A model generated the notes under the pieces. It ran no database searches, was not told where the DNA came from, and saw only the letters and a list, made by a program, of their open reading frames with translations. Shown here piece by piece: positions 16,386 to 25,384 of a stretch of 60,617 nt of DNA (position 1 is its first letter; the number at the start of each line of letters is the position of its first letter). The DNA is taken from positions 1 through 60,617 of the forward strand of contig JAISIC010000045.1 of the NCBI GenBank assembly GCA_031262225.1, given 5' to 3'. This DNA comes from Ruminococcus sp. (lineage in GTDB: Bacteria > Bacillota > Clostridia > Oscillospirales > Ruminococcaceae). A program made the position numbers and the translations under genes.

Positions 16386-19300
16386 TTATACTCCTTCTCT
16401 TTTCACGCCGAGTGTAACCTTTTCGGTATTAATATCCCACTCTGTGACGTGCTCTGTATCAATCTGCCCGATGATAATATCTTCCGCAAGGCAGGCTTTA
16501 AAAATTATTTCGCGGTTTTTGTCCATAAGCCCTGCGATTTTGTCATTTTCGTTTACATATACTTTGATTCTGTCCATAACATCAAAATCAGCTTTTTTAC
16601 GCATAGTCTGGATTTTACTTATTATCTCGTTGATGAAGCCTTCTTCAACAAGCTCATCGGTCAAAGTAGTGTCGATTGCAACTGTAATACCGCCGTCAGA
16701 CTCTGCAAAATATCCGTCGGTTTGTTTGGTATCTATTAACACGTCGTCGGAATAAAGCCTGACTTCACCGGAAGTAAGGGGGAGGACCAAAACACCGATG
16801 CTGTCAAGCTCGGACTTTGCTTTGACACCGTCAATCTCCGAAAGTGCCGTTTTTATTTCGGCAAGCTGTTTTCCGGATTTGGGACCGACAGTTTTAAGCT
16901 GCGGTTTGAAGCTATAGGAGATGAATTTGTCGGTGTCATCTGTGAAGATGACGGTCTTGATATTGAGCTCTTCCTTTATTATTTCTGTAAAGTCTTTGGA
17001 TAAAACTGTCTGTTCTTCGGGCAGTTTAATGAATATCTTAGACAGCGGCTGACGATTTTTGAGTGCCGAGCCGTTTCTGCAAGCACGCCCGAGGGTGACG
17101 ATCTTCAAAACTGCATCCATGTTATCTTCAAGAGCAGTATCAATAAGCTTTGAATCACTTTCCGGGAAGAGGGAAAGGTGCACAGAAAGCGGTGCCAAGC
17201 TATCAACGGTACGCACGATATTTTGATATATAGAGTCGCTCATGAATGGTATCATGGGTGCAGAGCACTTGACAACAGCAACAAGGGCGTTCCAAAGCGT
17301 GCGGTAGGCGTTTATTTTATCCTGTGAAAGTGTAGTTGCCCAGAAGCGTTCACGCGAACGGCGAACATACCAGTTAGAAAGATCGTCTGTAAAGCTTTCT
17401 ATAACCTTGCAGGCTTCGGGGATTCTATACGCCGCGAGATTTTCGTCAACAGCTTTAATCATCGACATCTGTTTGGAAGTAATCCATCTATCCATGACGG
17501 ACGGGTCTTTTGTTTGATATTTTGTAGGGTCGAAGCCGTCAATCTCGGCATACATAACGTAAAAAGCGTAGGTGTTCCAGAGTGTGCCCAAGAACTTCGC
17601 CTGAACCTCGCGGACGTATTTATCTATCCAACGGCTCGGAACCCAAGGTGCGGAGTTGGTGTAAAAATACCATCTTATCGCATCTGCACCGAATCGATCA
17701 AGACAATCGAAAGGATCAACTGCGTTACCCTTTGATTTAGACATCTTTTGACCATGCTCGTCCTGAACATGACCCATAACAATAACATTTTTGAAGGGCG
17801 ACCGGTTGAATAAAAGCGTAGAAATAGCCATCAGCGAATAGAACCAACCGCGTGTTTGGTCAATTGCTTCGGAGATGAAGTCGGCAGGGAATTCCTTATC
17901 AAAAAGTTCCTTATTTTCAAACGGATAGTGATGTTGGGCAAACGGCATAGCTCCGCTGTCGTACCAACAGTCGATTACCTCAGGTACGCGTTTCATTTCC
18001 TTTCCGCATTTTTCGCAGGGGAAGGTGATGTTATCGATAAACGGGCGGTGAAGCTCTATATCGGCAGGGCAGTCGGGGGAAAGGGAGCGAAGTTCGGAAA
18101 TAGAGCCTATGGAATGGCGATGTCCGCATTCACATTCCCAGATATTAAGCGGTGTTCCCCAATAACGGTTACGGGATATGCCCCAGTCCTGTACGTTTTT
18201 GAGCCAGTCGCCGAAGCGCCCAATGCCGATCGATTCAGGGTACCAGTTGACGGTAAGGTTATTTTTCACGAGGTCGTCGCGAACTGCCGTCATGCGTATA
18301 AACCATGTGTCGCGAGCATAGTAAATAAGGGGAGTGCCGCAACGCCAACAGTGGGGATAGCTGTGCTCATAAACAGGAGCAGAAAAAAGAAGTCCGCTTG
18401 ATTTTAAGTTTGCTATTATCTCTTTATCGGCATCTTTACAAAACATCCCCGCCCAAAGGGTTTCAGAGGTCATTTCACCGGCAGCGTTCACAAGCTGAAC
18501 GAAGGGGAGATCATACTTTCTTCCGACAGAAGCATCATCTTCACCGAATGCAGGAGCGATATGAACAACGCCGGTACCGTCGGTAAGGGTAACATAATTG
18601 TCGCAGGTGACATACCAAGCTTTCTTATCGGGTGTCACGAAGTTCCAAAGCGGCTCGTATTCTTTATATTCAAGGTCTTTGCCGACGTATTTTTCAAGAA
18701 TAGTAATATCTTCGCCTAAAACACTACCAACCAAAGCTTCCGCCATATAATATGTGTAGTCACCGGATTTTACTTTAACGTAGCTTTCAGCAGGGTTGAC
18801 GCAGACTGCGACGTTTGACGGCAGAGTCCAAGGGGTTGTTGTCCATGCCAAGATATATGCATCTTCTCCCTTAACCTTGAAGCGGACAATAGCCGAACGT
18901 TCCTTGACATCTTTATACCCCTGTGCTACTTCGTGAGAGGAGAGGGGAGTGCCGCAACGCGGGCAATAGGGAACTATCTTGAAGCCTTTATATAAAAGCC
19001 CCTTGTTCCATATTTCTTTGAGAGACCACCATACCGACTCGATATAATAGTTTTCATAGGTGATATAGGGGTGTTCCATGTCAGCCCAAAAGCCGACAGT
19101 GTCGGAGAAATCCTCCCACATACCCTTATATTTCCAAACATTTTCTTTGCATTTAGCAATAAAAGGTTCAATACCATATTTTTCAATCTGTTCTTTTCCG
19201 TCAAGCCCGAGAGATTTTTCAACTTCAATCTCCACCGGCAGACCATGGGTATCCCAGCCCGCCTTACGGGGGACATACTGTCCCTTCATGGTGTGATAAC

Positions 19301-19517
19301 GCGGGATTATATCCTTAATTGCTCGGGTTAAAACGTGACCGATATGCGGCTTTCCGTTAGCCGTCGGCGGTCCGTCATAGAAAACATATGAACTGCAATC
19401 AGGGCAGGCTTCGCGTTCTTCCATACTCTTTTCAAAGATATGGTGTTCTTTCCAAAAAGCTAAAACTTCACCCTCGCGGCTTTTAAAATCAACTGCGTTT
19501 GTGACCTTTTTATACAA
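16386..19517 (-). CDS. ileS: isoleucyl-tRNA synthetase, eukaryote-like subclass
   Basis: Class I synthetase that charges tRNA-Ile; 1043 residues. The HIGH motif is at about 58-61 (GKPHIGH) and KMSKS is in HGQKMSKSKGNAVDP. The editing domain contains the AWTTTPWTLPSNVAV signature. The length, the DGPPTANGKPHIGH form and the long C-terminal region place it in the eukaryote-like subclass, some members of which tolerate mupirocin. I chose TTG 19517 rather than ATG 19526: GAAGG (19527-19531) lies nine bases before the TTG but abuts the ATG, and the family normally opens MYKKV. No T-box leader fits in the roughly 30-base leader. Confidence 0.95.
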   Translation of the reverse strand: MYKKVTNAVDFKSREGEVLAFWKEHHIFEKSMEEREACPDCSSYVFYDGPPTANGKPHIGHVLTRAIKDIIPRYHTMKGQYVPRKAGWDTHGLPVEIEVEKSLGLDGKEQIEKYGIEPFIAKCKENVWKYKGMWEDFSDTVGFWADMEHPYITYENYYIESVWWSLKEIWNKGLLYKGFKIVPYCPRCGTPLSSHEVAQGYKDVKERSAIVRFKVKGEDAYILAWTTTPWTLPSNVAVCVNPAESYVKVKSGDYTYYMAEALVGSVLGEDITILEKYVGKDLEYKEYEPLWNFVTPDKKAWYVTCDNYVTLTDGTGVVHIAPAFGEDDASVGRKYDLPFVQLVNAAGEMTSETLWAGMFCKDADKEIIANLKSSGLLFSAPVYEHSYPHCWRCGTPLIYYARDTWFIRMTAVRDDLVKNNLTVNWYPESIGIGRFGDWLKNVQDWGISRNRYWGTPLNIWECECGHRHSIGSISELRSLSPDCPADIELHRPFIDNITFPCEKCGKEMKRVPEVIDCWYDSGAMPFAQHHYPFENKELFDKEFPADFISEAIDQTRGWFYSLMAISTLLFNRSPFKNVIVMGHVQDEHGQKMSKSKGNAVDPFDCLDRFGADAIRWYFYTNSAPWVPSRWIDKYVREVQAKFLGTLWNTYAFYVMYAEIDGFDPTKYQTKDPSVMDRWITSKQMSMIKAVDENLAAYRIPEACKVIESFTDDLSNWYVRRSRERFWATTLSQDKINAYRTLWNALVAVVKCSAPMIPFMSDSIYQNIVRTVDSLAPLSVHLSLFPESDSKLIDTALEDNMDAVLKIVTLGRACRNGSALKNRQPLSKIFIKLPEEQTVLSKDFTEIIKEELNIKTVIFTDDTDKFISYSFKPQLKTVGPKSGKQLAEIKTALSEIDGVKAKSELDSIGVLVLPLTSGEVRLYSDDVLIDTKQTDGYFAESDGGITVAIDTTLTDELVEEGFINEIISKIQTMRKKADFDVMDRIKVYVNENDKIAGLMDKNREIIFKACLAEDIIIGQIDTEHVTEWDINTEKVTLGVKREGV

Positions 19518-19551
19518 AGTTATCATCCTTCAAGAATAAATTATCCGTTTA

Positions 19552-19580
19552 ATTATATCATACAATCAGCCTATTGTCAA
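19552..19580 (-). promoter_or_regulatory. sigma-A promoter for ileS
   Basis: On the minus strand TTGACA (19575-19580), a 17-base spacer and TATAAT (19552-19557). The implied leader is only about 28 bases, leaving no room for a T-box riboswitch. Confidence 0.88.
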
Positions 19581-19602
19581 GCGTTTTTGTTATATTATAC
19601 AA

Positions 19603-19641
19603 TAAAAAAGGCATACATATTTCACAAAATCTGTATGCCTT
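19603..19641 (-). terminator. intrinsic terminator of the split asnB gene
   Basis: AAGGCATACA (19608-19617) pairs with TGTATGCCTT (19632-19641). On the minus strand the stem is followed by a T run. It lies directly after the asnB stop at 19648, so the original gene's 3' end and terminator are intact. Confidence 0.88.
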
Positions 19642-19647
19642 ATCACT

Positions 19648-20097
19648 TTATATTTGTATATTTACGTTATTTTGTGTAAGAAAACTGTTTATCTGAATGA
19701 GATATGCAAGTACCTGCGGACCTCTCATAAGCTGCCCGTACCAAGGAGCTGTGAGTTTTCCAGGTTCGGCGATGAAACTACGCACCGTTTTCGGATTTAT
19801 TATCGCATTTATCGGAGCATTCTTGTCTGCTAAAATCTTATTCATCTTATTGCAGACTGCCTCAGTGTAGATAGGGTTGTGAGTTTTGGGATACGGGCTT
19901 TTCTTGCGGAATACTATCTCTTCCGGTAAAAGGTCCTTCACAGCCGCCCTGACGATACCCTTTTCGCGATTGCTGTCATCGCCTAAACGCGACTTGATCT
20001 CCCACGGCATATTATAGGCATATTCAACGATACGATGATCACAAAACGGCACTCTGACTTCAAGTCCCGAATACATACTCATGCGGTCTTTGCGGTC
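19648..20097 (-). pseudogene. asnB: asparagine synthetase, 3' part separated by the element
   Basis: This encodes the last 150 or so residues of glutamine-hydrolysing asparagine synthetase. It starts within the invariant DRKDRMSMYSGLEVRVPFCDH segment of the synthetase domain and ends at a normal C-terminus. It lacks the glutaminase domain and the ATP-binding SGGLDSS loop, which lie 13.9 kb away at 34007-35418. An open frame runs nine codons back into the element (TTG 20124), but that extension is element DNA. Joined at the TC dinucleotide, the two parts give one continuous frame of about 619 residues, a normal AsnB length. By itself this part should be inactive. Confidence 0.92.
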
Positions 20098-20122
20098 CCT
20101 TGGCGTAAAGATTCTATATACC
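20096..20122. other. attachment site at the left element end
   Basis: Core dinucleotide TC (20096-20097), then the element arm 20098-20122. The first 18 bases of the arm, CCTTGGCGTAAAGATTCT, are the exact reverse complement of the right arm's last 18. Over 25 bases the arms match at 23 positions. The four bases GGTC (20094-20097) also occur at the right junction, so crossover could be anywhere in that block; TC is the dyad centre. Confidence 0.88.
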
Positions 20123-20158
20123 AATTCAAAAGCATATGATTTATCGTGAGGTAAACAT

Positions 20159-20275
20159 ATGCAAAAAATTGTTCTTCCTGAAAAGCTTCAAAAAGAGATG
20201 TTAAAATTTTTCTTGAGGACGTCAATACCAAGGAAGAAAGCCGCTAAAAAAAAGGCGGTAAAAAAGCATGAATGA
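20159..20275 (+). CDS. small basic protein overlapping the integrase start
   Basis: A 38-residue frame, MQKIVLPEKLQKEMLKFF followed by a Lys/Arg/Ala-rich tail, with GAGG seven bases before its ATG. Its last codons overlap the first eight bases of the integrase gene (ATG 20268), so the two are probably translationally coupled. It has an amphipathic helix and a basic C-terminus. Position and charge would suit a DNA-binding accessory such as a recombination directionality factor, but that is inference. Alternatively it is only a leader peptide that sets integrase translation. Confidence 0.6.
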   Translation: MQKIVLPEKLQKEMLKFFLRTSIPRKKAAKKKAVKKHE

Positions 20276-21743
20276 AACAGGAATATATGTAAGAGTTTCA
20301 ACAGAGGAACAAGCACAAGAGGGTTTTTCTATCCGGGCGCAGGAGCAAAAACTAAAGGACTACGCCCGAATTAAGGACTGGCAAATATACAAAATCTACG
20401 CAGACGAGGGCATTTCGGGCAAGGACATTAAGGGCAGACCGGCAGTGAAAGAGCTTATCGCGGACGTTGAATCCGGAAAAATCAAAAACGTTCTTGTTTT
20501 CAAAATCGACCGGCTCACCCGTTCCACCGCTGATTTAATTTATCTTGTCGATACATTTAATAAATATGATTGTGCGTTTAATTCGCTGCTTGAATCAATC
20601 GACACTCACACGGCAAGCGGAAGAATGTTCTTAAAAATTATCGGTATCTTCGCAGAATTTGAACGCGAAAACATTATCGAACGCACAAGGGTTGGTGTTG
20701 AGCGGAAGGTCAAGGAGGGTTATTCCCTCTGCACCGCACAGGCAAGTTACGGCTACGACCGGGCAATCGGTGAGCGGATTCAAACGATAAACGAGGAGGA
20801 AGCCGAAATCGTCCGCGAGATTTTCGATATGTTCGTAACGGGCGGCGAAACGCTGACTAATATTGCAAGGCTTCTCAATCTCCGGGGCGTAAAAACTAAA
20901 GCGGACAAAACATGGGACAGCTCAAAAATCCGCCGACTGCTCAAAAATTCAAACTACATAGGCAACGTCCGCCACCACATAGACGACCCGAAACGCGAAA
21001 CGCATTATGACGGTCTGCACGAGCCGATTTTAGACGAAGAAATCTTCATCGCCGCGAATGAATTACTTGAAAAAAATACCCGAACATCAATAACTAAACC
21101 GCCCGATAATGAAAAATATTTTTCGGGGTTTTTAGTGTGTGCGGAGTGTGGGTACAAGCTTAAAACATATACCACTTTTAAGCAACTTAAAACGCGCAAA
21201 CAAAAAGCAATCGGCTATGTTTGCACGAACAGGACGCTTAAAACTTGCCATGCTTCAAGCATGAGCCATAAAAAAGTAGAAGCGGCGTTTACAGAATATC
21301 TTTCACAGATTGCCGATTTTGAATCGCCGGAAGAAGACATAACAATAGAACAGAAAAAACAGGAAAACGCGAAAAATATCGCCGCTTATGAGAATAAGCT
21401 TAAAGCACTTGAAGCTAAGGATAAAGAGACTTTGGAACTTTACGTTTCAAACGAACTTTCTTTTGACGAATACCGTGCAATGCGGACTAAGATTGAAGCA
21501 GACAGGGCTTTTATTAATGCCGAAATTGAAAGAATAAAATTGCCCTCGGATAACGAGAGCGATTTTACAAAGGATGATATTATACTTAATTTGCGTGAGA
21601 ATTGGGAACTGCTTACCGACAGCGAAAAACGTACTTTTTTGCGTAATTTTGTGGAGAGGATTGTTATTGAAAGTACGAAAGATGAGGGGTGTTATTTTGG
21701 GGAGGTGAGGGTTTTGGAGGTAAAATTTACTCCGTTTTCTTAA
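20268..21743 (+). CDS. large serine recombinase (integrase)
   Basis: A protein of 491 residues. The N-terminal resolvase catalytic domain has nucleophile Ser11 in YVRVSTEEQ and arginines in FKIDRLTRS. Next come the recombinase domain (about 160-270, with the SSKIRRLLKNSNYIGNVRH segment) and a zinc ribbon with CAEC and a second Cys pair at about 291-327. A coiled-coil insertion lies at about 355-430, ending in a C-terminal family motif (LTDSEKRTFLRNFVERIVIE). This architecture catalyses one-directional integration between attP and attB and needs a directionality factor to excise. It lies 150 bases from the left end and its stop overlaps the end of the convergent lipoprotein gene. Confidence 0.96.
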   Translation: MNETGIYVRVSTEEQAQEGFSIRAQEQKLKDYARIKDWQIYKIYADEGISGKDIKGRPAVKELIADVESGKIKNVLVFKIDRLTRSTADLIYLVDTFNKYDCAFNSLLESIDTHTASGRMFLKIIGIFAEFERENIIERTRVGVERKVKEGYSLCTAQASYGYDRAIGERIQTINEEEAEIVREIFDMFVTGGETLTNIARLLNLRGVKTKADKTWDSSKIRRLLKNSNYIGNVRHHIDDPKRETHYDGLHEPILDEEIFIAANELLEKNTRTSITKPPDNEKYFSGFLVCAECGYKLKTYTTFKQLKTRKQKAIGYVCTNRTLKTCHASSMSHKKVEAAFTEYLSQIADFESPEEDITIEQKKQENAKNIAAYENKLKALEAKDKETLELYVSNELSFDEYRAMRTKIEADRAFINAEIERIKLPSDNESDFTKDDIILNLRENWELLTDSEKRTFLRNFVERIVIESTKDEGCYFGEVRVLEVKFTPFS

Positions 21744-22293
21744 ATTCCTGCGGTTCACCGCCCTCAAATGTAACCCATGCTGTCGTGCCGTCTGAGGTTA
21801 TGGTAACAGCACCGTTGTTATAGGGGACACCCATATCGCCGTCGAAATAGAAACTATACCAATTCGCAGTGCCGAGAGCTTCGGTATCAAAAGAAGCGTA
21901 ATCATTTCCGCTGCCGCCTATTTGAAAACGGAATTCCACTTGAAAACTCCCGTCGTTATGTTGTTCAATATTTATGTAGTCATAAATCTCGAAGTATTCA
22001 CCGGCGGCTTCAAGCTCTGCAAGCTCAGCATCTTCCATAGGATAAGCAGGTATAACCGAACGGTAACTTCCGCATATCGCCGGCTCCGCTTTTGCAGTAG
22101 TTGTAGTCATGGTTGTGGTAGTTGTTGTTGTAATGGTAGTAGTTTCAGCAATAGTAGTTGTGGTTTCGGGAATCGATGCAGTGGTAGTAGTTTCCGGTAC
22201 TGATGAAACGGTATTTGAGATTTCAGGAGCTGTAGCGGTACAAGCGGAAAGAGCTAATACCGTAATCAATGTAAGTGTTAAGAAGTGTTTCAT
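21727..22293 (-). CDS. small Thr-rich lipoprotein of the element
   Basis: A lipoprotein of 188 residues with lipobox LSAC (Cys18), a threonine-rich linker (about 26-65) and a beta-rich C-terminal domain of about 115 residues that I do not recognise. The linker resembles those of the three lipoproteins at 562-5361, suggesting the same host background. Its stop overlaps the convergent integrase by 17 bases, and its ATG overlaps the stop of the gene upstream. It is the last gene of the cargo chain. Function unknown. Confidence 0.75.
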   Translation of the reverse strand: MKHFLTLTLITVLALSACTATAPEISNTVSSVPETTTTASIPETTTTIAETTTITTTTTTTMTTTTAKAEPAICGSYRSVIPAYPMEDAELAELEAAGEYFEIYDYINIEQHNDGSFQVEFRFQIGGSGNDYASFDTEALGTANWYSFYFDGDMGVPYNNGAVTITSDGTTAWVTFEGGEPQEFKKTE

Positions 22294-22718
22294 TAAAAAT
22301 CTCCCTTATTGTAATAAGTGCTGTAAGTTTTACTATACTCAATCAAAACAGATGATTGATTTAGAGCAACGCAAACTTCATCTGCAATAGCTTCCGCCGA
22401 TGCTTTGTCAATTCCGATGAATACATAAACAAGAGTTGTCTCATCATACCTAACACCTTCGTCAATCCATCCACCCGTTGCAATAAAGCTTGTGAAACCG
22501 TCGGAATATTTATATGCAATATCAGCGACGATTTTTTGTGCTTCTTCAATTTGAATTTCAGGCTTTGCAGTATCCTTATCGGATGTACCTATGTAAAGAG
22601 TGTAGCAGTCGTTACTGTCGTAACCGTTGTTTGTACTTACAAGCGAAATCACAGATATAATCATAGCAAAAACAGAAAAGATTAAGGCTAATATTATTAC
22701 TGTGAGCTTAGTTTTCAT
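22293..22718 (-). CDS. membrane-anchored protein, DUF3574-like
   Basis: A protein of 141 residues with one N-terminal membrane helix (about 5-28), probably facing outward. The soluble part (YTLYIGTSDKDT, a glycine-rich turn GFTSFIATGGWIDE, then TTLVYVFIG) resembles DUF3574, a small ferredoxin-like fold of unknown role. The assignment is by pattern only. The gene starts within the stop of the YjbR gene (ATGA) and ends within the start of the lipoprotein gene, so all three are translated as one unit. Confidence 0.6.
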   Translation of the reverse strand: MKTKLTVIILALIFSVFAMIISVISLVSTNNGYDSNDCYTLYIGTSDKDTAKPEIQIEEAQKIVADIAYKYSDGFTSFIATGGWIDEGVRYDETTLVYVFIGIDKASAEAIADEVCVALNQSSVLIEYSKTYSTYYNKGDF

Positions 22719-23071
22719 ATGCGTTTCGTCTCCTTCGGCTTAATGAGATTATAGCTTTTTATTATCATGTTTTTTATTTCCTCATCAGGAACATCCCCGT
22801 CTGTAAAAACAGTATTCCAATGCGTTTTATTCATATGATAAGCGGGGATAACATCACAAAAAATACCGCGTAAAAAGTCCGCTTCATTCGGTTCGCATTT
22901 TAGGTTAACGCAAAGTCTATCATTCCGTATATAAATAAGTGCGAACGATTTTTTATTTTTCTTATGCCGCATAACCGCCCATTCCGTGCCGTCTTTGACT
23001 GAATCGAAAGGGTAGTCTTCGTAAACGGAAGGGAGGCTTAAGCAAAAATTAATTAAATCTTGTTTTGTCAT
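22715..23071 (-). CDS. MmcQ/YjbR family protein
   Basis: A protein of 118 residues. The opening (LINFCLSLPSVYEDYPFD), the WAVMRHKKNKKSFALIY strand and the HMNKTHWNTV motif are diagnostic of the MmcQ/YjbR family. These are small double-wing folds often labelled DNA-binding, with little proof of function. In this cargo it lies between the YjbQ-like gene and the DUF3574-like gene with a stop-start overlap on its downstream side. Confidence 0.88.
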   Translation of the reverse strand: MTKQDLINFCLSLPSVYEDYPFDSVKDGTEWAVMRHKKNKKSFALIYIRNDRLCVNLKCEPNEADFLRGIFCDVIPAYHMNKTHWNTVFTDGDVPDEEIKNMIIKSYNLIKPKETKRI

Positions 23072-23076
23072 TTGAT

Positions 23077-23466
23077 TTACATCACCTTCACATAAAACGT
23101 CCGTTTTCTCGGCGGGTCAAATTCGCAAAAATATATCCCTTGCCAAGTTCCGAGGAGAGGTTTGCTGTTTTCAATAATAACTGTCACACTCGAACCGATT
23201 GTGCTTGCCTTGAGATGAGCGGCAGAATTACCCTCAGCGTGTCGAAATTCCGGATGGTCGGGGTAGGTTTTATCAAGTGCAAAGAGCAGATCACGAACCA
23301 CGTCAGGGTCGGCGTTTTCGTTAATTGTTATTCCGGCGGTGGTGTGCAGGCAGTAAACAACAGCTATACCGCTTGTAATTCCGCTTTTTGCGACCGATTC
23401 TCTGATTTGCGAAGTTATGTTGTAGAAATTCTGTTTCGGTGCATCAAGATTATATTTAAAAAGCAT
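23077..23466 (-). CDS. YjbQ/UPF0047 family protein
   Basis: A protein of 129 residues. The conserved core [21 protein letters not shown] and the later [15 protein letters not shown] and [10 protein letters not shown] segments are present, including the His and Glu residues that coordinate metal in structures of this family. Members are called secondary thiamine-phosphate synthases because of a side activity in E. coli; the native role is unclear. It is closely spaced with the YjbR gene (five bases), forming a common accessory pair in Firmicutes. Confidence 0.9.
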   Translation of the reverse strand: MLFKYNLDAPKQNFYNITSQIRESVAKSGITSGIAVVYCLHTTAGITINENADPDVVRDLLFALDKTYPDHPEFRHAEGNSAAHLKASTIGSSVTVIIENSKPLLGTWQGIYFCEFDPPRKRTFYVKVM

Positions 23467-23475
23467 ATTGTTCTC

Positions 23476-23925
23476 CTATTGCTTTAATTTACCAGATTTA
23501 TCTAAAAGAAATATCAATCTAAATATTACGGCTAACGCTGAGGCGAATAGAAATCCAAGCATATTCATATTAATACCCAAATTGTCGGTAAGATAGAGAC
23601 GTCTTCCCTCGCGGTCAGGATCATTCACTATAGCAATGTATCTGTTAATGACAATGAATTGTCCGAAAAGCCTTAAGAATAAAAGTGTTAAGAGGAATGA
23701 AATAATCGAAAGAAAAATCAATTCAGAATAGCGTTTTGCTCGTGAAGTAATCAATAAACAAATCGCGAAATATATAATACCAATGGCAATAGCCGGTATA
23801 TTTGTTGCGTGTGATGCAGCAGCTATCGGTAAAAAATACAGGAATAAAAATGCGTTGATGATTGCACACACCAAAATTTCCATCACCAAAGAAGGTCTAA
23901 TTGATGCGAAATTTATCTTCTTCAT
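23476..23925 (-). CDS. four-helix membrane protein of unknown function
   Basis: A protein of 149 residues with about four membrane segments (near 10-30, 40-58, 65-85 and 115-140) and a charged loop between the third and fourth. No family is recognised. I place the start at ATG 23925, preceded by AAAAAGGGAAG. The longer frame begins with a TTG at 23970 and would overlap the upstream kinase-like gene with no ribosome binding site. It is one of several small membrane proteins in the element. Confidence 0.6.
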   Translation of the reverse strand: MKKINFASIRPSLVMEILVCAIINAFLFLYFLPIAAASHATNIPAIAIGIIYFAICLLITSRAKRYSELIFLSIISFLLTLLFLRLFGQFIVINRYIAIVNDPDREGRRLYLTDNLGINMNMLGFLFASALAVIFRLIFLLDKSGKLKQ

Positions 23926-23951
23926 TCTTCCCTTTTTCAACCTTTTTTCAA

Positions 23952-24737
23952 TTATAAAAATACTTCGCAAGCCGCGACAACCCGCAAGCGTTCTTCGTCA
24001 ACATTTTCCCGTCCGTATGCATCAATAAAACGCTCGCGGTATTTATTCGTTTTGAGGTTATAAAACAGTGTCCAAATACCCCAAAAAATATCTAAATTTT
24101 TGTCGCCGACACCGCCACTGTCCAGGTCGATAAATCCGCTGAAATTCCAGTCGTTAAGGATTATATTCGGTAAGCAATAATCCCCGTGTAAAAGCGTGTC
24201 AGACTTTAGCAGACGACCTTTTGTATTTATCACTTCAATCGCTTTTTCTGCATTTTCATAACCCCAATTATCGGGGAAAAGCTCGCTATTATAAAAGCCG
24301 TTTTGGTAATTGCTTTTTGCTTGTGATATATAGTTTTCTGTGTAATTTTGGATAGGGCAATCGGAAAAATCAAGCGAATGAAGAATTGCCAGTCTCTTTG
24401 CAATTGTGTCACACAAACGCTCCGGCTGTTCAAGAAATTTGGCGGTTGTACAGTCTTCACCGCGAATTTTCTCGGTCAGCAAATAATCTTTATCACTCGA
24501 AATATAAGCTAAAACGGCGGTAGATAAACCTTTGCTGTGAAAATATTCTGTCATAACAGCTTCTTTTTTAAGACTACCTTTTGTCGCTGTTTTTAGAAAA
24601 TATCCGCTGTCTTTATCAATGAAAGTCACGCGTGCTTCAGACGAACAACTGCTGTCAAATAGCTTTGCATTTTTTATAAAACCGTGAAGTTCGGTCGGAA
24701 ATTTATTAATATCAATTGTTGTCGGCGTTAAAATCAT
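23952..24737 (-). CDS. aminoglycoside phosphotransferase-like kinase
   Basis: A protein of 261 residues with the APH/ChoK kinase fold. The catalytic loop HGDYCLPNIILND (Asp base and metal-binding Asn) and the GFIDLDSGGVGDKNLD segment (metal-binding Asp) closely match the APH(3') layout. An N-terminal nucleotide-binding lobe with a Lys in the YFLKTATKG strand is also visible. Substrate could be an aminoglycoside or another hydroxyl compound; resistance is possible but not shown. ATG 24737 overlaps the stop of the Vat-like gene (ATGA), which supports this start over 24773. It sits in a run with two acetyltransferases of resistance-type families. Confidence 0.85.
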   Translation of the reverse strand: MILTPTTIDINKFPTELHGFIKNAKLFDSSCSSEARVTFIDKDSGYFLKTATKGSLKKEAVMTEYFHSKGLSTAVLAYISSDKDYLLTEKIRGEDCTTAKFLEQPERLCDTIAKRLAILHSLDFSDCPIQNYTENYISQAKSNYQNGFYNSELFPDNWGYENAEKAIEVINTKGRLLKSDTLLHGDYCLPNIILNDWNFSGFIDLDSGGVGDKNLDIFWGIWTLFYNLKTNKYRERFIDAYGRENVDEERLRVVAACEVFL

Positions 24738-25384
24738 TTTATATCTCGGAGTTTCGTTATATCCATGTTGCAAAGCAATTCCAAATTATCGAAAATTTTC
24801 TCAGCCGACCAGTCCCACCATTTGAGATTTTGAAGAAATTCTATCGTCTTTTCATCAAAGCGACGGCGAATGATTTGTGCAGGATTTCCGCCGACAATTG
24901 TGTAGGGCGGGACGTTTTTTGTGACAACAGATTTCGCAGCGATGAAAGCCCCGTCACCGATATGCACACCGGGTAGAATTGTTACGTCAGCACCGATCCA
25001 TATGTCATTTCCGAGGACGGTATCTCCCTTAAAAGGAAGCTCCGAAATGCCCGGTGCAACCTTCTCCCAACCGCCTCCCAGAACATAAAACGGGTAGGGC
25101 GTTGCGGACTTCATGCGATGATAAACACCGTTCATCATAATCTCGATGTTTTTCCCAAGTGAGCAAAATTTCCCGATAATGAGCTTGTCGCCCATGTATT
25201 CGTAGTGATAAGTCACGTTTTGGTCCTCAAATTTTGCAGGATCTTTCGCGTCATCATAATAATATGAATAATTACCGACCTCAATATTCGGGCGGGTTAT
25301 CACATTTTTTATGAAGCACATTCCCGGTACTTCGGGGTTCGGGAACACGGCGTTCGGGTTGGGTCCTATGTTATTTTTAATCAT
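24734..25384 (-). CDS. Vat/CatB-type xenobiotic acetyltransferase
   Basis: A left-handed beta-helix acetyltransferase of 216 residues. Hexapeptide repeats are visible (IGKFCSLGKNIEI and IGADVTILPGVHIGDGAFIAAKS), as are the catalytic His in MNGVYHRMKSATPYPF and the VGGNPAQIIRRRF coenzyme A site. The opening GPNPNAVFPNPE and the C-terminal LKWWDWSAEKI match the streptogramin A (Vat) and CatB families. These enzymes inactivate streptogramin A or chloramphenicol, but many homologues have other substrates. It overlaps both neighbours by stop-start, forming a GNAT-Vat-APH trio. Confidence 0.88.
   Translation of the reverse strand: MIKNNIGPNPNAVFPNPEVPGMCFIKNVITRPNIEVGNYSYYYDDAKDPAKFEDQNVTYHYEYMGDKLIIGKFCSLGKNIEIMMNGVYHRMKSATPYPFYVLGGGWEKVAPGISELPFKGDTVLGNDIWIGADVTILPGVHIGDGAFIAAKSVVTKNVPPYTIVGGNPAQIIRRRFDEKTIEFLQNLKWWDWSAEKIFDNLELLCNMDITKLRDIK

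Noticed and set aside
19518..19551. T-box riboswitch upstream of ileS
   Set aside because: The promoter leaves a leader of only about 28 bases, too short for a T-box.
22109..22390. Val-rich plus-strand frame opposite the element lipoprotein
   Set aside because: It is the complement of the threonine-codon repeat and not a plausible protein; the same applies to Val-rich frames near 528-755 and 3168-3437.
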